The notes beneath the pieces were generated by a model that was not told the DNA's origin, searched no databases, and worked only from the letters and a program-made list of their open reading frames with translations. A stretch of DNA of 64,000 nucleotides, taken from Pyxicephalus adspersus. Lineage: Eukaryota > Chordata > Amphibia > Anura > Pyxicephalidae. Position 1 is the first letter of the stretch. Every line of letters begins with the position of its first letter. The stretch is taken from the NCBI RefSeq assembly GCF_032062135.1, contig NC_092863.1:17334514-17398513 (forward strand), given 5' to 3'. A program made the position numbers and the translations under genes. Of the stretch, positions 1-14,008 are shown piece after piece.

Positions 1-63
1 CAGAGAGAAGGATGTTACAGTAGTCCAGATGAGAGATGATATGAACGTGTACAAGGAGTTTGG

Positions 64-253
64 TGGTCTCCGGGGATAGATCGGGGCAGATTTTGGAGAT
101 GTTGCACAGGTGAAAGTGGTAGGACCTGGAAATGTTCTGAATGTGGAGGGGGGAAGGATGGTCTCCGGGGATAGATCGGGGCAGATTTTGGAGATGTTGC
201 ACAGGTGAAAGTGGTAGGACCTGGAAATGTTCTGAATGTGGAGGGGGGAAGGA
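64..253. repeat. Perfect tandem duplication, 95-bp unit x 2
   Basis: The unit at 64-158 is repeated at 159-253 with no difference that I can see. The sequence looks like part of a dispersed repeat, but I cannot name it. Perfect identity means a recent duplication or an assembly artefact. Confidence 0.9.
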
Positions 254-2686
254 TAGGGCAGAATCAAAGTTGTCTGCTCCCTCCTCTCCCAGAATGCAGC
301 TTGTGAGCCTTATGGTCACAGTCTTCTCTTTTCTACTGGTTTTCACTGCTTGACAGCTTTTTAACAAAATGTCCCTACCTGAAATTATTGCTGCCACATC
401 TCCATTTAGTACTATATATGTATATAGCTGGTCTGCCAAAATTATAGCCCACCAACAGGGCCAAAGTACACTTGTGAAGTAAGAGGAGAGGTCTGGCAAG
501 TTTGAACATTAAAGATTTACACAGATAATCTAAAAAATATGTATGCCATATCTGTGAAAAGACACCTCATGAAAACTTGTCTTTGGGAATATTGGTTTGA
601 TGCCTATTTTTCAGCAAGATGGGCGGAGGATCTTGGTTTAGAATTCTTGGTAGGCCTCATGTATAATTTCATAAGATCCCATTCATGATTGATTCTTGTG
701 AAAATACTTTTTATCAATGATTATGCACTGTAAAGGAGGAGGAACTCAAGATAAAGAGCATTGAAAGTTTGATACAAGGGGAAGAATCTCAATTTGGCCC
801 CCCCAATTGTTCCAGTTGTAAACACCATTAAAAAACTATTCCAGAGGATTCTTAGATCTCTCATTTTTTGGCACTACTCAATGCAGCAATATTACTGAAA
901 ACCGGGGTTATCAATGGCAAAATATCAGTCGCTTACTTTTAATGTAATGGCTTTGTGATTATGTAATTTAAGTCAATGCTGTAATTATACATTGGTCTTC
1001 ATTATGGTAAAAAACCAATGCCACTTGATAAGCAAAAATTCATTGAGTTCTGTAGCCTCTGTTGCCACAATAGATGAACCCAGGTGCCACAGTGCTGTTT
1101 ATTTCCCATGCTGATTAGGAAAGCAAAATATAAAATCATCAACCAGCTTTAATGAAATATCAGTGTTTTATTGCTTCACATTGCATTTCAAACAAAGTTG
1201 ATATGTACATTACATTTCAAAATGCTACATTGATTTAAAGGCAGATATCCTTTGTCATGACAATTCTTGTTTCTAACTTTGTAAAGTAAACGCTAGCTTT
1301 GTTATTGGTCGATCAGACAGGTGGGTCACCCACACGTTTGTCACCTCTGTATGACAAGACATTTGCATTCACAAATATATTGTGGTCATTTCAAAAGACA
1401 TTAAAACATTAAAAAAAAAATTATACTTAAAGTGGAAATCAAAGTGACAAAATGAGACTTTTAGATAAGTAACAATTGTGAAAGTACCATAAAAATCTTC
1501 TTAAATAAAGCCACATTATCTTGCTGTTTCAAACATTACAATCTAGAAGAATTAATTCTTGCAGCGACTCCAGATGTTGCATGTGATGTGGCTACCTGAC
1601 AATGGCAGTAGTTAAAATCTACCAAGAAAACACCATAGGCATGACACAATGATGCATTTTGCTGTAAGCCAAGCTCTTTAGGCAAAGAAAGAAGTGTCAT
1701 TGACACTGCATGCTCTGGCTTGGAGGCTTTGGAAGTGCTTGAACTATCACCATTTTATGATGGCCACATCCCATAGCAAAGGTTATATTACAACCAGGTC
1801 CAAGATTTAGTGCTTTATTTATATCCAGAATATATCCAGATATATATCCAGCAGACACATTTTTGATGAGAAATGTTCCTACTAAAAATCAAAGTTTTTT
1901 AACTTCCACTCATGTCTTGTCAACATCAAAATGTTTTTTGTTCAAGCACCATTTTAACTCCTCCAACCAAACCCATGTAACTACTTTGCGAATGTATATT
2001 ATAAAATGCTGCAGATACAGACATGTTAAATTGGGCCAGTTAAGCCCTAGCATATGTTTGCATTGATTACTTTCTTTGCCATTACTATCCCTTCCGTCAA
2101 GTCTATCAAGCATTTAAGTGCATTTTTAAATGAAAGATCAAGGAACAGCAGGACCAAATAAAGCACAAGTCTACAAATTCCAGCATTGATGATGTCACAG
2201 CAGTTTTCATCATGGCAGAGATGCATGATAAACATACAGTACTACTAAGAATCAGTGACAGACTACCATAATATATATACAGACGCCAGAGAAAGTGGCA
2301 TGCTGTATATACACTATGGTGATCCACATTTATATATTAAACTAAGGTATGCAAAGCACAGATCAGCTATAAGTATGGTCACCAATACTGATATGTTACA
2401 ATATGGGGGTAACTATTTACTAAAAACTATTAGGTGAGATTGAACAGCCCTAAGGAACTAGCAATTATGCACTTACTACCCTTATAAATGCTAGACTACA
2501 ATACTACAGAATATAGTAGATGAGCTGCTCTGGACTCTACGGGTATTGAAAACACCATAAGGGTCTGTATATTAAAGTGCTTTCGGTTTACAGTTGTATT
2601 AGCACCACACATTTTATTTTGCCACAGGACAGTGCCATTTACTCAGGATGTGCACTTCAGGAGCTGACTAAAAGGTAAATGTTTTA
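254..2686. other. Intergenic, nothing recognised
   Basis: AT-rich flank downstream of igfbp4. Only short chance open frames are present, with no splice-linked exon, RNA gene or clear repeat boundary. Confidence 0.5.
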
Positions 2687-2694
2687 ATCTAGAG

Positions 2695-3094
2695 CAGGGG
2701 TCGGCAAACTCCGGCCTTTAGGCCAGATACGACCTAGCTGGTAGTTCGTCCCGGCCTAACGCCCCCTGGCCGATCCGGCCTAATGCCGGCTGGATCTGCC
2801 AGGGGGCGTTAGGAACTACCGGAGCCGTAGCCTTCGGAGCTCCGGTTCCGCCTCCTTGCTGTTGTTCCCCTATTTACCGGGGCCGGCGTTGATACTGTCA
2901 CCGCAGTAAACAGGGAACGCTCCCTGAAGGGAAATCCCTCTCCTCCACAATGCATACAGAGGAGAGGGATTTCACTTCAGGGGGCGTTCCCTGGTGGTGG
3001 GCGAAGCCATTAGGGCGGGGCTCAGAGTCCAGCCTCGTGTGCTCCCGCCTACCCCTAAAATCGCCTAGTGGCCATAAAGGTTTGCCAACCCCTG
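2695..3094. mobile_element. hAT-like MITE, complete, 400 bp
   Basis: The ends CAGGGGTCGGCAAAC and GTTTGCCAACCCCTG form imperfect terminal inverted repeats. Both sides carry the same 8-bp target duplication ATCTAGAG (2687-2694 and 3095-3102). The inside is GC-rich compared with the surroundings, has further inverted segments (a long arm around 2930-2975), and has no transposase frame. The end sequence and 8-bp duplication fit the hAT/Charlie group. It would need a transposase from elsewhere. Confidence 0.93.
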
Positions 3095-3102
3095 ATCTAG
3101 AG

Positions 3103-6100
3103 GGTACTTCATTAAAAATACTTTAGTAAACAAGTAATTGTTAAATATGGCAAATACTATTATGTTTGCTATCCATATATTGATCTGCAGGCTTCTAACA
3201 GTGGGGGGCAAATTGCCATTTCTCCCCTTTAGCCCTCAAAGAGCATTTTTGGACTGCTCAGGTACAGGTCCAGTTTTTGTTGTGAACTAAATAAGTTATT
3301 TTTTTATTATATCACCAATGAATTAACTACTGATGGAACACATATGTATAAAGAGTACCTGTAAGCAGGAACCCCATTGTTCATACAAAACATACCAAAA
3401 TGACCTTCCAAACTAATTCTATTGCTTCAACAGTTTGAGTCGCTAAACAATATGCTGATAGATCAGCACAACAACCAGGCAGAAACAGCATCAGAATCAT
3501 CAGCTCTCTTATGACAGCTTTACTTTAAGAGCCAAAGACAGACAACACTTTGTGTGTTTGATTTAGGAGAAGAGCAAATTGGCATATTGGCAGCATTCCC
3601 AGATGCAGAAATGGAGACAAATAGATAATATGTTATATTTACAGATCCCAACAGCGTTGCCACTACAAATTATAGAACATGTTTGTGTTTAAATATTTTA
3701 GTGTTTTAGTTATTTACTGTTTAGTATTTTTCTTTTACAGATTTTTAGTGTAGGCTATACATATAGAGACAATTATGCACATTTTATACAAATATTAGAT
3801 ATTCAATTTGATGAAAACATCAAATCAGACCAAAATCTTTAAAAACCTTGGGCCTTTCTTGATCAATTTTGATTGAAAAATCAAACATTGACTGGGAAAG
3901 GCCTACCTATTATTGATCAAAGCTTGTATAGTTTTGTAACTCAGCATTGCTGACACTCTAGTAGATTATTTTTAATCCGAATTCTGCTTTAATCTGTTCA
4001 ATATCTGGATGCAAGGTGTAAAATTATCTAGATTTCCTGATTAACCAGGGAAATATTTTTGTTTGTCAAATCTATATTGTCATATATCTAATGCACAGTT
4101 AAATAGCAAGGTAAAATATCTAAAAATAATCTACTGTTTGTTAATGTGCTTTGATATACAAAGCATTTTCCAACCAGAACTAAAAACATGAAAGATGTTG
4201 ACTGCTAGCAACAGAGTTGTTACTTTATTTTTTTCTTGTCCATCATTTCTTTGCAATTAAGAAAAATAAAGGATTATACATAAAAACATGAAATATAGAC
4301 TCTGGAATCCTACAAGCAACTCAAATAACATTTAAACTTAAAATGTATTACGACTTCTCAAGTATGTCATGGCATGTTTTAAAAAACCATAGGCTCAAAT
4401 GTACTTATAACATTTACTACATTTATTCATTATATTCAAGTTTATTTATCATTTTTTTTTAATTTATTCATTTTTTATTTTGATAGTGAGAAAGAACAAG
4501 TATTAGGTCAAGAGTATAAAAAAGTGGTGGGGGGCATTGTTTAATGCCACCAGTCAAGTTTCACCTCTCAAAGAAAGAAAGCAATGTGAATAGCTGCACG
4601 GACACTCACATTGGTATATATCAACCCTAAAGTGCAAATAGCAAGAAGTGAAAACATACTACAGTTAAAGCAACTGATTAAGTATCAGATTTTTAGGCTA
4701 AGATTGAGACTGACTGCTACAGCAGGATCACAAAGGATTGGAGGATGTTAGATCTTATATAGGCTTATTAGGTAAAACAGTGCAAAGTGTAGTGGCAAAA
4801 CACACAACGTGCACACAAGAGGGTCGTTGCCACAACCAAGCAACTAACATTTCCGAAAGAAGGTTAACATGGGCAATGCCCAACGTCCTGTTGGGACTGG
4901 TTTCCTTTAAAGTACATCTTAAGCCAAAGCTTTTTTTAGTGATGCCAAAAGTGATATCAGGCCGTCAACTTTTTCTATTGTTTGTATCCCATTTTTGTTC
5001 ACTTCCTATTTTGCATACAGGAAGTGGGTGAAATTTCCCAAATTAGGGGAAAGTACTTTGTAAGGATAGCTATAGATAAATTATTAATTTAATCCAGTTG
5101 ATCAACTTGTCTACCTCACACTGCAGTAGTAGATTCTTTAATACTTACTCTTGATTGATTATACCCAATCACTATACTTTCACCTGCTTAATCCCTCAGT
5201 TAATGATAAGCGTATGTACATTTTATTCAAAACTCAAGCAGAAATGTATTGGGAACGTTTGAAAAACCAACAGGAGCTTGTAATTTATTGTATAATTCAG
5301 AAATAAAGACACTGATTTATTGTTAATTTTTTGGAGTAATCAAATAGACTGCTTAGCTGAAGGGGTAAAAAATCATGTCCCAAACAGCCTGATTTTGACA
5401 GTTTTTACTGGAACTAGGATCCCTATTGTAAAAGTTCTCCTCACCTGAGTATCAGGGACAACTGAAAACTTTTTAACTTCCATCAATGTCTCTCCTGGAA
5501 AGAGTGATCTCTAAGAAGGATTTATTTTCTAAATGATAAATATCCTTTGAAAGGTTTCAAAACATTTTTTGCATGGCGTTACTAAATAGACCCAACAGTC
5601 ATTGGGGTCCACCAATCTTTTCTTCGAAAGTATACATACAGAGATGATTGTTTTGTCAAATAAGTGAATAATTTTTGATATGTTTTCCATGGGTTACTGC
5701 TAAAAAAAGAAAAACTGTATTGAGGTACAATGGAAGCTACCACTGTTGACTTCTCAGTCTCCAAAACGGTAATTCCCTTTTAGCCATTCTAATCAAACAG
5801 CCTTAATTCTTTCAGAACAAATAAAGAAATTTGGATTACATTTTTGAAAAACCTAACTAGATCCCAAAAAATACTTATCTGACTCAAATAATGCTCCAGG
5901 TCTAAAATGTTCCTTCTTCCTTACAGAAGAGCGGGAGGCTCTAATGAATGTTTGTGTGACATAAAGAGTTCCCAATGGAGTGGTTCTCGCATGCTCCAAT
6001 AGACTGTAGTGGTATAATGATATGATGACAAATGACATTGGGTTTTGACTGCAGTGTTTGACCACATGTTTCCAGTGGCAAAGAAAGGACACGTGACAGC

Positions 6101-7383
6101 ATAGTTAGGTAAGTGGGGGTAGGGTGGTTTGGAGGGCTTTTTTAAAAAAATAAAATTGGTGAATGGGTGGCTTTTATTTTTGCCTGGAGATGAGCTTTCA
6201 ATACCCTCAATAAAACCAAATGTTTTCCATTGCACCATCTCAATGCTCAAGTCATCCAGGTTCTCCTTAAGTTGCTACTTCAAAATTCCTACATTGCAAG
6301 CCTCAAAAGACAGGGGCTTGCTAATTCGATAAACCCCCCCAAATAATGCTAACAAAACCTAATTCATACAATTTGTTTAGGTATTATTTATGTTTTTACA
6401 GTTTTGAACATCATCTGATATTAAGCTGCATACATGGCTCACACATTACACTCCTTGTTGAAATTCCGATTAAACAGCTCCTCAAACTCTCAGCTATAAC
6501 TTGAAAAGCCTCAAGCTTGTCATATGTGGACGGTTAGTCTAAAAATGATTATTCTTTTTAATGTCCCATTATCTCTCTGCAAAATAACATGGATAGGTCC
6601 TACCTATCTCTGGTGGCTAAGTACTCAAGGGCATTTTGCTTTGGAGATTCCATAGCTAGTCTAAAGAGCATCATAATAAGCAGGCATTAAGCAGCCGGAA
6701 TCTATTATTTAGCCAGCATTTGCAGAGCTTAACCCAGTCCCAAAGCTCATTGAATACCTACTAAATATTTCAATATGTTGCCAAGTTTGCTAAAAACCCC
6801 TGATTCCTGTTAAATATTCCTGCATTTCCACATTAGGATTTGTAATAAACACTGCATTTAGAGTTCTTCCCTTTTCAAAGGCAAACCCCAGGAGGATAAA
6901 TTAATACAGTTCTGCATTTATTCATCATTAAATGTATGTTTTTGATTGCACAAGTGTAATTCGCTGCAAATAAACCGTGTATCAGCTTTGCAGTACCTGT
7001 ATAGCAGGAGCTCAGATTGGGAGAAGGAGACACAGCACGATCGGTCGGTTGTGCTGCAATACAAGAAAAGGGACCAAAGTGAGAGTTAAGCAGAAAGATA
7101 ACTTTAGTTGTCTGCTGCTACTTCTCTCATTGCCCAATTACAAGCTGGGGAGGGACAAAAACTGTGATTTTTTTTAAAACTGCTCAAAAGGTAAAGGTCT
7201 CCTTCTGCCAGGGATGTGTAATATGATCAGTTTAGGCTCAGAAGTAGATGAATAAAATTGCAAATGCTTTGGCAGGGTACCAATATCTCAAATGTATTTC
7301 ATCTGTGCATTTAGCTGTTTGTCTGCTATTCAAGTTTAAATGATTTGAATATGGTTGCTGAATTGATTATTCTCCAGACTGGC
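3103..7383. other. Intergenic, AT-rich, old unnamed repeats
   Basis: No gene is seen. The stretch around 4900-5060 reads like a decayed dispersed repeat (starting near CTTTAAAGTACATC and running into AGGAAGTGGG), without clear ends. Confidence 0.4.
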
Positions 7384-7702
7384 ACTTATTGCACACATGT
7401 GCAATAATTGTCGTTGGAAAGGATCTTTCACAATCCTTTCCAGTGACAAACAACTGCATGAACGAGTGTACATACAGCCCTTTCTGCTCTATGGAGACGG
7501 GAGGGGGAGAACGATGGAGCGGCACCCCGCTGTACTCATTCCCCTTCACTTTCATTACGATTGTTCGTTGTCCGCCCTCTGTGGATCGCCCAGGATGGTG
7601 GTTCGGAAGACAAGCACTGTACACACACAAGATTCTCGCCTGATATCAGCCCTGAGCCAATTATCAGACAAGAACCATTGCACGTGTGTACGTGGCCCAA
7701 GT
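7384..7702 (-). mobile_element. Harbinger-like MITE, degraded copy
   Basis: On the minus strand the right part reads CCACGTACACACGTGCAATG and then follows the copy at 37493-37774 closely (GGGCTGATATC, GAGAATCT, GTGTGTACAG). The left end also matches, with CAATAATTGTCGTTGGAAAGG. Ends are approximate and no target duplication could be fixed. Confidence 0.75.
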
Positions 7703-8189
7703 ATACCCAAGCCTAAAGTCAAAAATGCAAAATAATCCTTTTCACCTGGTGACCACAATTCCTGTTGTAGAAGGTCAATGCTCACGTACTGTAGTATTTC
7801 TATGGTGGTAAATCATAGGGGTGACCTGGACAGGGCTGATAACACCGCTTGTGATTTCAGTGCAGCACAGGGCAGAGGGGGCAATAGCTTATTGATTTCT
7901 GGCTGCATCAACAGATATATTATTGCACACTTCTAACTTTTATAATATATACATTCAATGTTAAATTTTACCAAAAATGAGCAAAAAGAGTTTATAGTTT
8001 GTTTTTAGATACAAAGAAGGTTAAAGATTAACCTTGGATTAAAACCCCATTTAGTTCTGTTATGTATATAAAAAAATGGGATTACTTTGTTAATAGTATA
8101 CTTTTTTTAATATAACTTGCTGTTAGCCTCCTGTTAGACCAGCATTGTTCTGCTGCTTCTTCACCATCCAGTCAAATGCTTAACTGGGT
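7703..8189. other. Igfbp4 3' flank, nothing recognised
   Basis: AT-rich sequence between the MITE and the presumed end of the igfbp4 transcript. No feature seen. Confidence 0.4.
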
Positions 8190-9173
8190 TTTGAACCAGG
8201 CTGTATTGCTTTATTCAATGACTCTTGTAGTCTTCAGCTAGGTCCAGGACCTTGTCGTGCTGGCTGAATGAGATGCCTGGGTCAAATGTACGTTATAAAA
8301 ACTTTACTGGTGGGTAAAAGTTCACCTATGTTTTGAATGTATAACTGGAGTTTAACTTTAACAAATATGTATTTAGTTTTAGGATGCTTGACAATTTTAA
8401 GGTAATTATTAAATATTCCACCATATTAGACAAAAAACTTGCCTACTTGTGGCCAACATAATACTTGGTATTATTTAGCTTATTAGAATGCTACTCTCTG
8501 CACACTATTAAATCCTAAGACTCCCAAATCCTGACCTGCCAATGTCCTATAACTATTAAATAAAAGAAAGAAGCATTAAACCCCAACCTCCCATGTTTCC
8601 ACAGTTATATGTCCTTGGAAATCGACAGTCTGCAGTTTAAAAGGAATGTCTTAGGCTTTTTAGCAGGGTAAGGTATCAACCCACAACTCTGCCTTTTTGG
8701 AAAATTTAATACTCCAAGGCCGATGACAAAAAAAATCAACTTTTTAAGTAGTGCTTATTAATCATTGTGTTCCCTTAAATTTATGTAGAATCCAGGAGTA
8801 TCCACTACTGATTGTTGCCATTGGAAAACTCATATTGAATGCTGTTTTGGTAAGTCAACTAAGAAAAGTGGAGACAGAGAATATAGTTCCACCATTGCTA
8901 TTGACTTAATATTATATATGTTATTTGATTCAGTGGATACTTCCAGAACCTTTACAAGTATATTAGGAAATTAATAAGCAGTGATTTACAAAAGTTGACG
9001 ATGTACTTCCATAGAATATCAAATTTGCCAGGTAAGTGGAGACACCCTTTAAGTTCCTCTTGCAGTCGCTTGTAGATTCATCAGCGTAAAGAGTTTCAAG
9101 TCCCCGAGAACTAAATGTCTTTGTTGGATGTTCCAGGGGTTGGCGGTTTTCAAGTTAAACAAAGCTCGTTCCA
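8190..9173 (-). other. igfbp4: igfbp4 3' untranslated region (predicted)
   Basis: This AT-rich stretch follows the igfbp4 stop codon. The first canonical AATAAA on the minus strand is at 8215-8210, about 960 bases past the stop, which fits a 3' UTR near 1 kb. A variant ATTAAA near 8710 could be used instead. The end point is an estimate. Confidence 0.5.
8210..8215 (-). terminator. igfbp4: Candidate polyadenylation signal of igfbp4
   Basis: TTTATT on the plus strand reads AATAAA on the gene strand. It is the first canonical hexamer downstream of the igfbp4 stop. Cleavage would be expected 10-30 bases further on. Confidence 0.45.
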
Positions 9174-9308
9174 TTATTTTCTGATGAGTTCAGATCCCAC
9201 TTGACAGTCTGGGTCATTCACAGGGTCATAGATGGAGCTTAGCTTGACACCAGTTTTTCGATCGACGCACCAGCATTTTCCACGCTGTCCGTCCAGAGCT
9301 GGATGGCA
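9174..9308 (-). CDS. igfbp4: igfbp4 coding exon 4: C-domain end and stop codon
   Basis: The exon encodes residues 212-255 and ends with TAA at 9176-9174. The acceptor is TTACAG before 9308. It opens with [20 protein letters not shown], nearly the same as mammalian IGFBP-4 and containing the CWCV core. The remaining tail keeps the last cysteine (DPDC) but otherwise differs from the mammalian tail and ends in a short charged stretch. All six C-domain cysteines are present. Confidence 0.96.
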   Translation of the reverse strand, partial: CHPALDGQRGKCWCVDRKTGVKLSSIYDPVNDPDCQVGSELIRK

Positions 9309-12300
9309 CTGTAAGAAGTAGAAATAGCAACAAGAATATAAAAAAAGAGTATTATAGTAATTTTTATATAAAACGTAACAAATATAAAGCGGGCTGTCTA
9401 CAAAAGTGGGGCAGCAAGCATGCAGTTTCCCCTTCCATCATGACCATTCAAGCCCCCCGGAACCTTTTCTCATAATAGGTTTACTTTAAAAACTGTTGAG
9501 ATAAAATATTAGCAATACTAGGAATGTGTTTTCATTGAGTTGGCTATTCATAAGCTTCAAACGCCAGGAGTTTATTGTTCAGATCCTTCGTCTAATTTGT
9601 GGGTCATGTTGGATTTGTAACCCCTATTCATACACCACTTAATTTATTCACAACTACCATATATGCTCAAATATAAACCTAAAAATGTACATTTAATATC
9701 ATTTATTATTCGAATTACTAGGCTGGGGGAGGAGGATTGATATAGCTTATCTGTCCAGGTTCCAGTTATTCGGTGTCCTTTATGCAGCCAATGTTCAACC
9801 CCTTCCCCACCAGGATTCCTATTTCCCCGCACCTTAATTTATGTTTATGTGTACTGTTTTGTAAATTATCCTGGGGTTTGAATTTATTTTTTATTTTGTC
9901 GCATTGTGGCTGAATGGGTGATGCATTGTAATGAGGGCTTACAATACAATTGCAGCAAGAGTACAATACAACTATAAGCAACAACTGTGAATGATAGGGC
10001 TGATAGATATGGGCACACAAGTGGGCAGGCTTTAACCAGGACATGTAAATTATACTTACCATTCCCCCCCCCCAGCTTGGAGTCAACCATTTTTAGCTAT
10101 TTTACAAGGTAAAATGTTATATGCTTGACTTGTTTCCTCTTTCCTTACCTGCTTTGGATTGAAGTAGCCATCTCGGTCACAGTTTGGTATTGGGGTACTT
10201 AAAAAATCCTCCTGTGTTTTGGTCCTGAGTGATGCTAATCTCTCCAGTGCTATGTTCAATGCCATGTGACAGGTACCCTACAAAAAAAGCCAAAGTGTTT
10301 ATCGAAGCCCACTTACAGATAAAACTAAACAAAAAATTTGGGTCGAGTTGGTTGGCTTATTTCTACGTGTAACCCTATTGGGAGGATCTTTCCTTACTTT
10401 GAGGTCATTCAGATGGACAGAAAAGAAATCTCTCCAATAGCCTTGACAGGTTTAATTATTCTCCACTGAAAGCACTTTTCTGACATTTTACTTTAAACAT
10501 ATTAGTATGATAAACAATCTCTCCCCTTTGGGTCACTATTCTTCTTTGGATCTTCTCTTTGCAGTCCTCATTACACAGTAAATGCAGAGTCATGTGGCAA
10601 CATTACATAAGTATATATTTAAAGCATTTTAAAGCATATCAGGCTCAGAGTGAATCCCCAAAACATGTCTATGTCTGTTTATTGGGAATGTAAGCAAATT
10701 AACTTTGTGGCTGTGACACTGTCTGTATGTCTAAATAGATGTATATTATTCCATGGATCACCAGGTGAAAATACTGTGGGAAAAAAACCTAAATAAAAAC
10801 AGTTATGCAGTTACCCCATTTAGGGACTGGTACCCTACAATATTTAAGGTATTTGTTTTGGATTTAGATGCACCTAAATGTATTTTAAATGCAAATTGGA
10901 ATTTGTTATGATATCTACCTTTTCTAATGTTCTGCCCAGGATGGCCCAGACCTCGTTTTGCTCAGTCTATCTATGTATAGAAATACCATCCGAATCCCAT
11001 GACTCTCTAATAGGATATGGATTATTATTGTTATGTATGATAATTGCCTTTTTGAATACATAATTATTGAATACAATATTTCTAGCCTCAAAACCCCCCC
11101 TCTCTTTTTTGTTTTACCAGTAAGATCTGCCCATCGGGTGTCAGGGAATATATTGATAAGAAGGTAGTATTTCTTGATAAGGTATTATTAAACTGTGAGT
11201 AGCATCGGTTATATTGCTTGTCATATTCCAGTTAATGTTAAATGGTCTGGTTAGTGTATTCCAGGCCTAAAAAATAAAGAAATCAACTTAGGTCCAAAGT
11301 GGGAGCATTTTAAGCAGAGAGATGATGTCCAGTCTCTTTTGTGTTCTTAACTTTCTAGTTGGCAGACCATGCTCTGCAGTGAAAGTCCGGATCTATTTGG
11401 GTTGTCTGTAAGGGGTATCTGAATCACAAAACAGGCTGAATAAAAAAAACAAGTCTTGTGGCAGGTAATGATTTCCAGTTCCCAAATATGTATTTCAACT
11501 GTGTATTTAACTGCCCCCAGCTTCAATCATTTATTCAAATATTCCAGTCTAATACAGCATAGTCTACGTATTCTGGAACAGAGGCACAGGGGACTTACAG
11601 GAGAATTTAAAAAGTAAGTTTCTGTAATTTTTGTATGTTTTGTTAGATATTGTCTATATTAGTTATTGTAATGTTTCTGTTGTATAGTATTTCTGTATAT
11701 TACACCTATATTTCTTTTTATGTACAGCACCTTGGAAGATGATGGTGCCTTATTAATAATAAAATATAAAAAAAGTTGTTTATCTGCCTGAGAGAGTTTG
11801 AGAAAAAATACAGCATACTTTCATAAAAAAATAACAAGATAAAAATGAATAGCTCATTTGAAGATAAAAATACCCAAATCAGCTTTCCCTGGAATATTCA
11901 CCCTAAACCTAGGGATTTCACCCACTATACAGGGACTGCAATAAGCTCATGCCAGACCATATCCAGGTACTTCCACTATTTTTATATTAAGTATAAAAAT
12001 ATACTTTATTTTTTGGTAATGATTACAGATCTGCATTACCTTGTGAAAATCAATATTAATGACCCTTATAAAGCTTCACTTACCATCTGAGTTGGTAAAT
12101 TATTAATCGTTTGACGGGTATAAGTCAGCTTCTTCATTTTCTGCATATTGTTCCGGTTTGCTTTGGCTTGTTCTTTCTGGAGACATGTTTTGTCATTCGT
12201 AGGGCATGGATTTAGGCTGATATTGGGATGCTCATCTTCAGCTGAAAAAAACGTATAGACTAACATCAAAATCACTTTAAAATTTCTGAAGTTTTCTACA

Positions 12301-13965
12301 ATGTGGAAGAATGCAAAGAAAAACCTGATGGTTAGGATTAAAGGTATGGGCTATTGTAAGGCTGCGCCTGGCAATAACTGTTTAGGGGTGCAGGCTGACG
12401 CCTTCACTAGCAGAGTTGATCTAAGGATCTCATGTCCTTTTACCATACCAAATGTATGTAAATATTTGCATTGGTACAAGTTAAAATAACTAAATATATA
12501 TTTAAAGCATAGCTAAACCCCAAAACTAAAATGTATTAAATTGTAACTGATCAGTCCTTAGATCTGGTGGCTGTATTAGCTTTCAGATTTTTTACTTTCA
12601 CCCATTGATTCTGCTAAACACATTTTCCCTTGTCTCTCACTGTACTGTATCTGTAGAAGAACATTACTATCACCCTAGTTGCTCTCTTTATTTAGACAAC
12701 AAACACCTACCATTTTGAGGTTCTATATACAGCATACATAAAGATTTTTAAGACATTTATGGTTTTATGATCGGAGCACTTGAGATATTCTGGTTGTCAT
12801 AAAATTCTCTCAGTGTCGTAACGTCATAATTATAATTTTTTTTAGCAGAGTGCATTGGCTAACTTTTTGTGCTCGCTAATGGCTGTGATTTTTTTTCTTT
12901 AATCATTAAACACAAATTTGTTGTTATATTGCACTAGTCTAGCTTTTCTTGACCTTTTCACAAGGGGAAACACATAAACTATTTGTCATCTCCTCAGGAA
13001 ACCCCTGCCATAAATACTAAATCACAGTATATTTTCATGGTGATCAGTGGGAAGAATATGTCTTACAGATGATTGGTATCACCTAAACTGATGTGAGATG
13101 CACAAATTGCTCATAGCTCAAGGAACCCCTAGCAACGTCTAGAGGAATCCTAAATGCCACAGATCCCTCATTGAGAAATGCTGCTTTAGTCAGTATGAGG
13201 ATCTGTTATTTACTTAAGTTCAGAGTAATGGAAAGAAGCTGGAAGCTATGGCCATAGAGTTAGAAGATTTATGGTTATTTTCCTAAAAGTAATTTTGGAA
13301 GAAAACCAATCCACAGTATTAGGAAATCCATCATCCAAAATCTAGTGACTAGATATAGAGTACAACAGATAGTCCATGTATACCTACCTAAAGTTCTAAC
13401 ATAAAAGTACTGTTGCAAGGATATATATTTAACTATATATTTGTCTCTTTCCAGTGACAATAATATATTAAAGTTTTTCAGGCAGTGTTGATTGTGAAGT
13501 TTTATGTGTTAGGCGGTACGCACATGGCAATATGATGGGATGCTACTCTACTGGACGTCTATTCTGTATGTGAAAAATAGACCTATAGACTAACTGACTA
13601 TTAATTTATGATTATTATAAGTAACGTGAATGCTGTATAACAGAACAAAATGTTTTGTAAGGGGAAATGGCCAAATGCCATGTATATAGTGGGGACCTGG
13701 CCAGGAGGCTTTCCTATGATGCCCATAATCTATACTGATGTAATGAAATACCTTGGCAGAACCCCTCTTACAGACAATGTGGTATGGGGAGATAATGGTT
13801 TCCTGTCTGAGATGTACCCATGCGCAGTATTCATCAGTATCAGTATTCATGTGAATTTGGATTAGAATGGAAAGTAGACCCAAGTTGTGTCACCACATAT
13901 GGGCCTCCCTATGTACTATTAATAGTGGGCTCACTATAGTGAGGGTAAAGGTTACTAGTTGGTTG

Positions 13966-14008
<43 letters not shown>

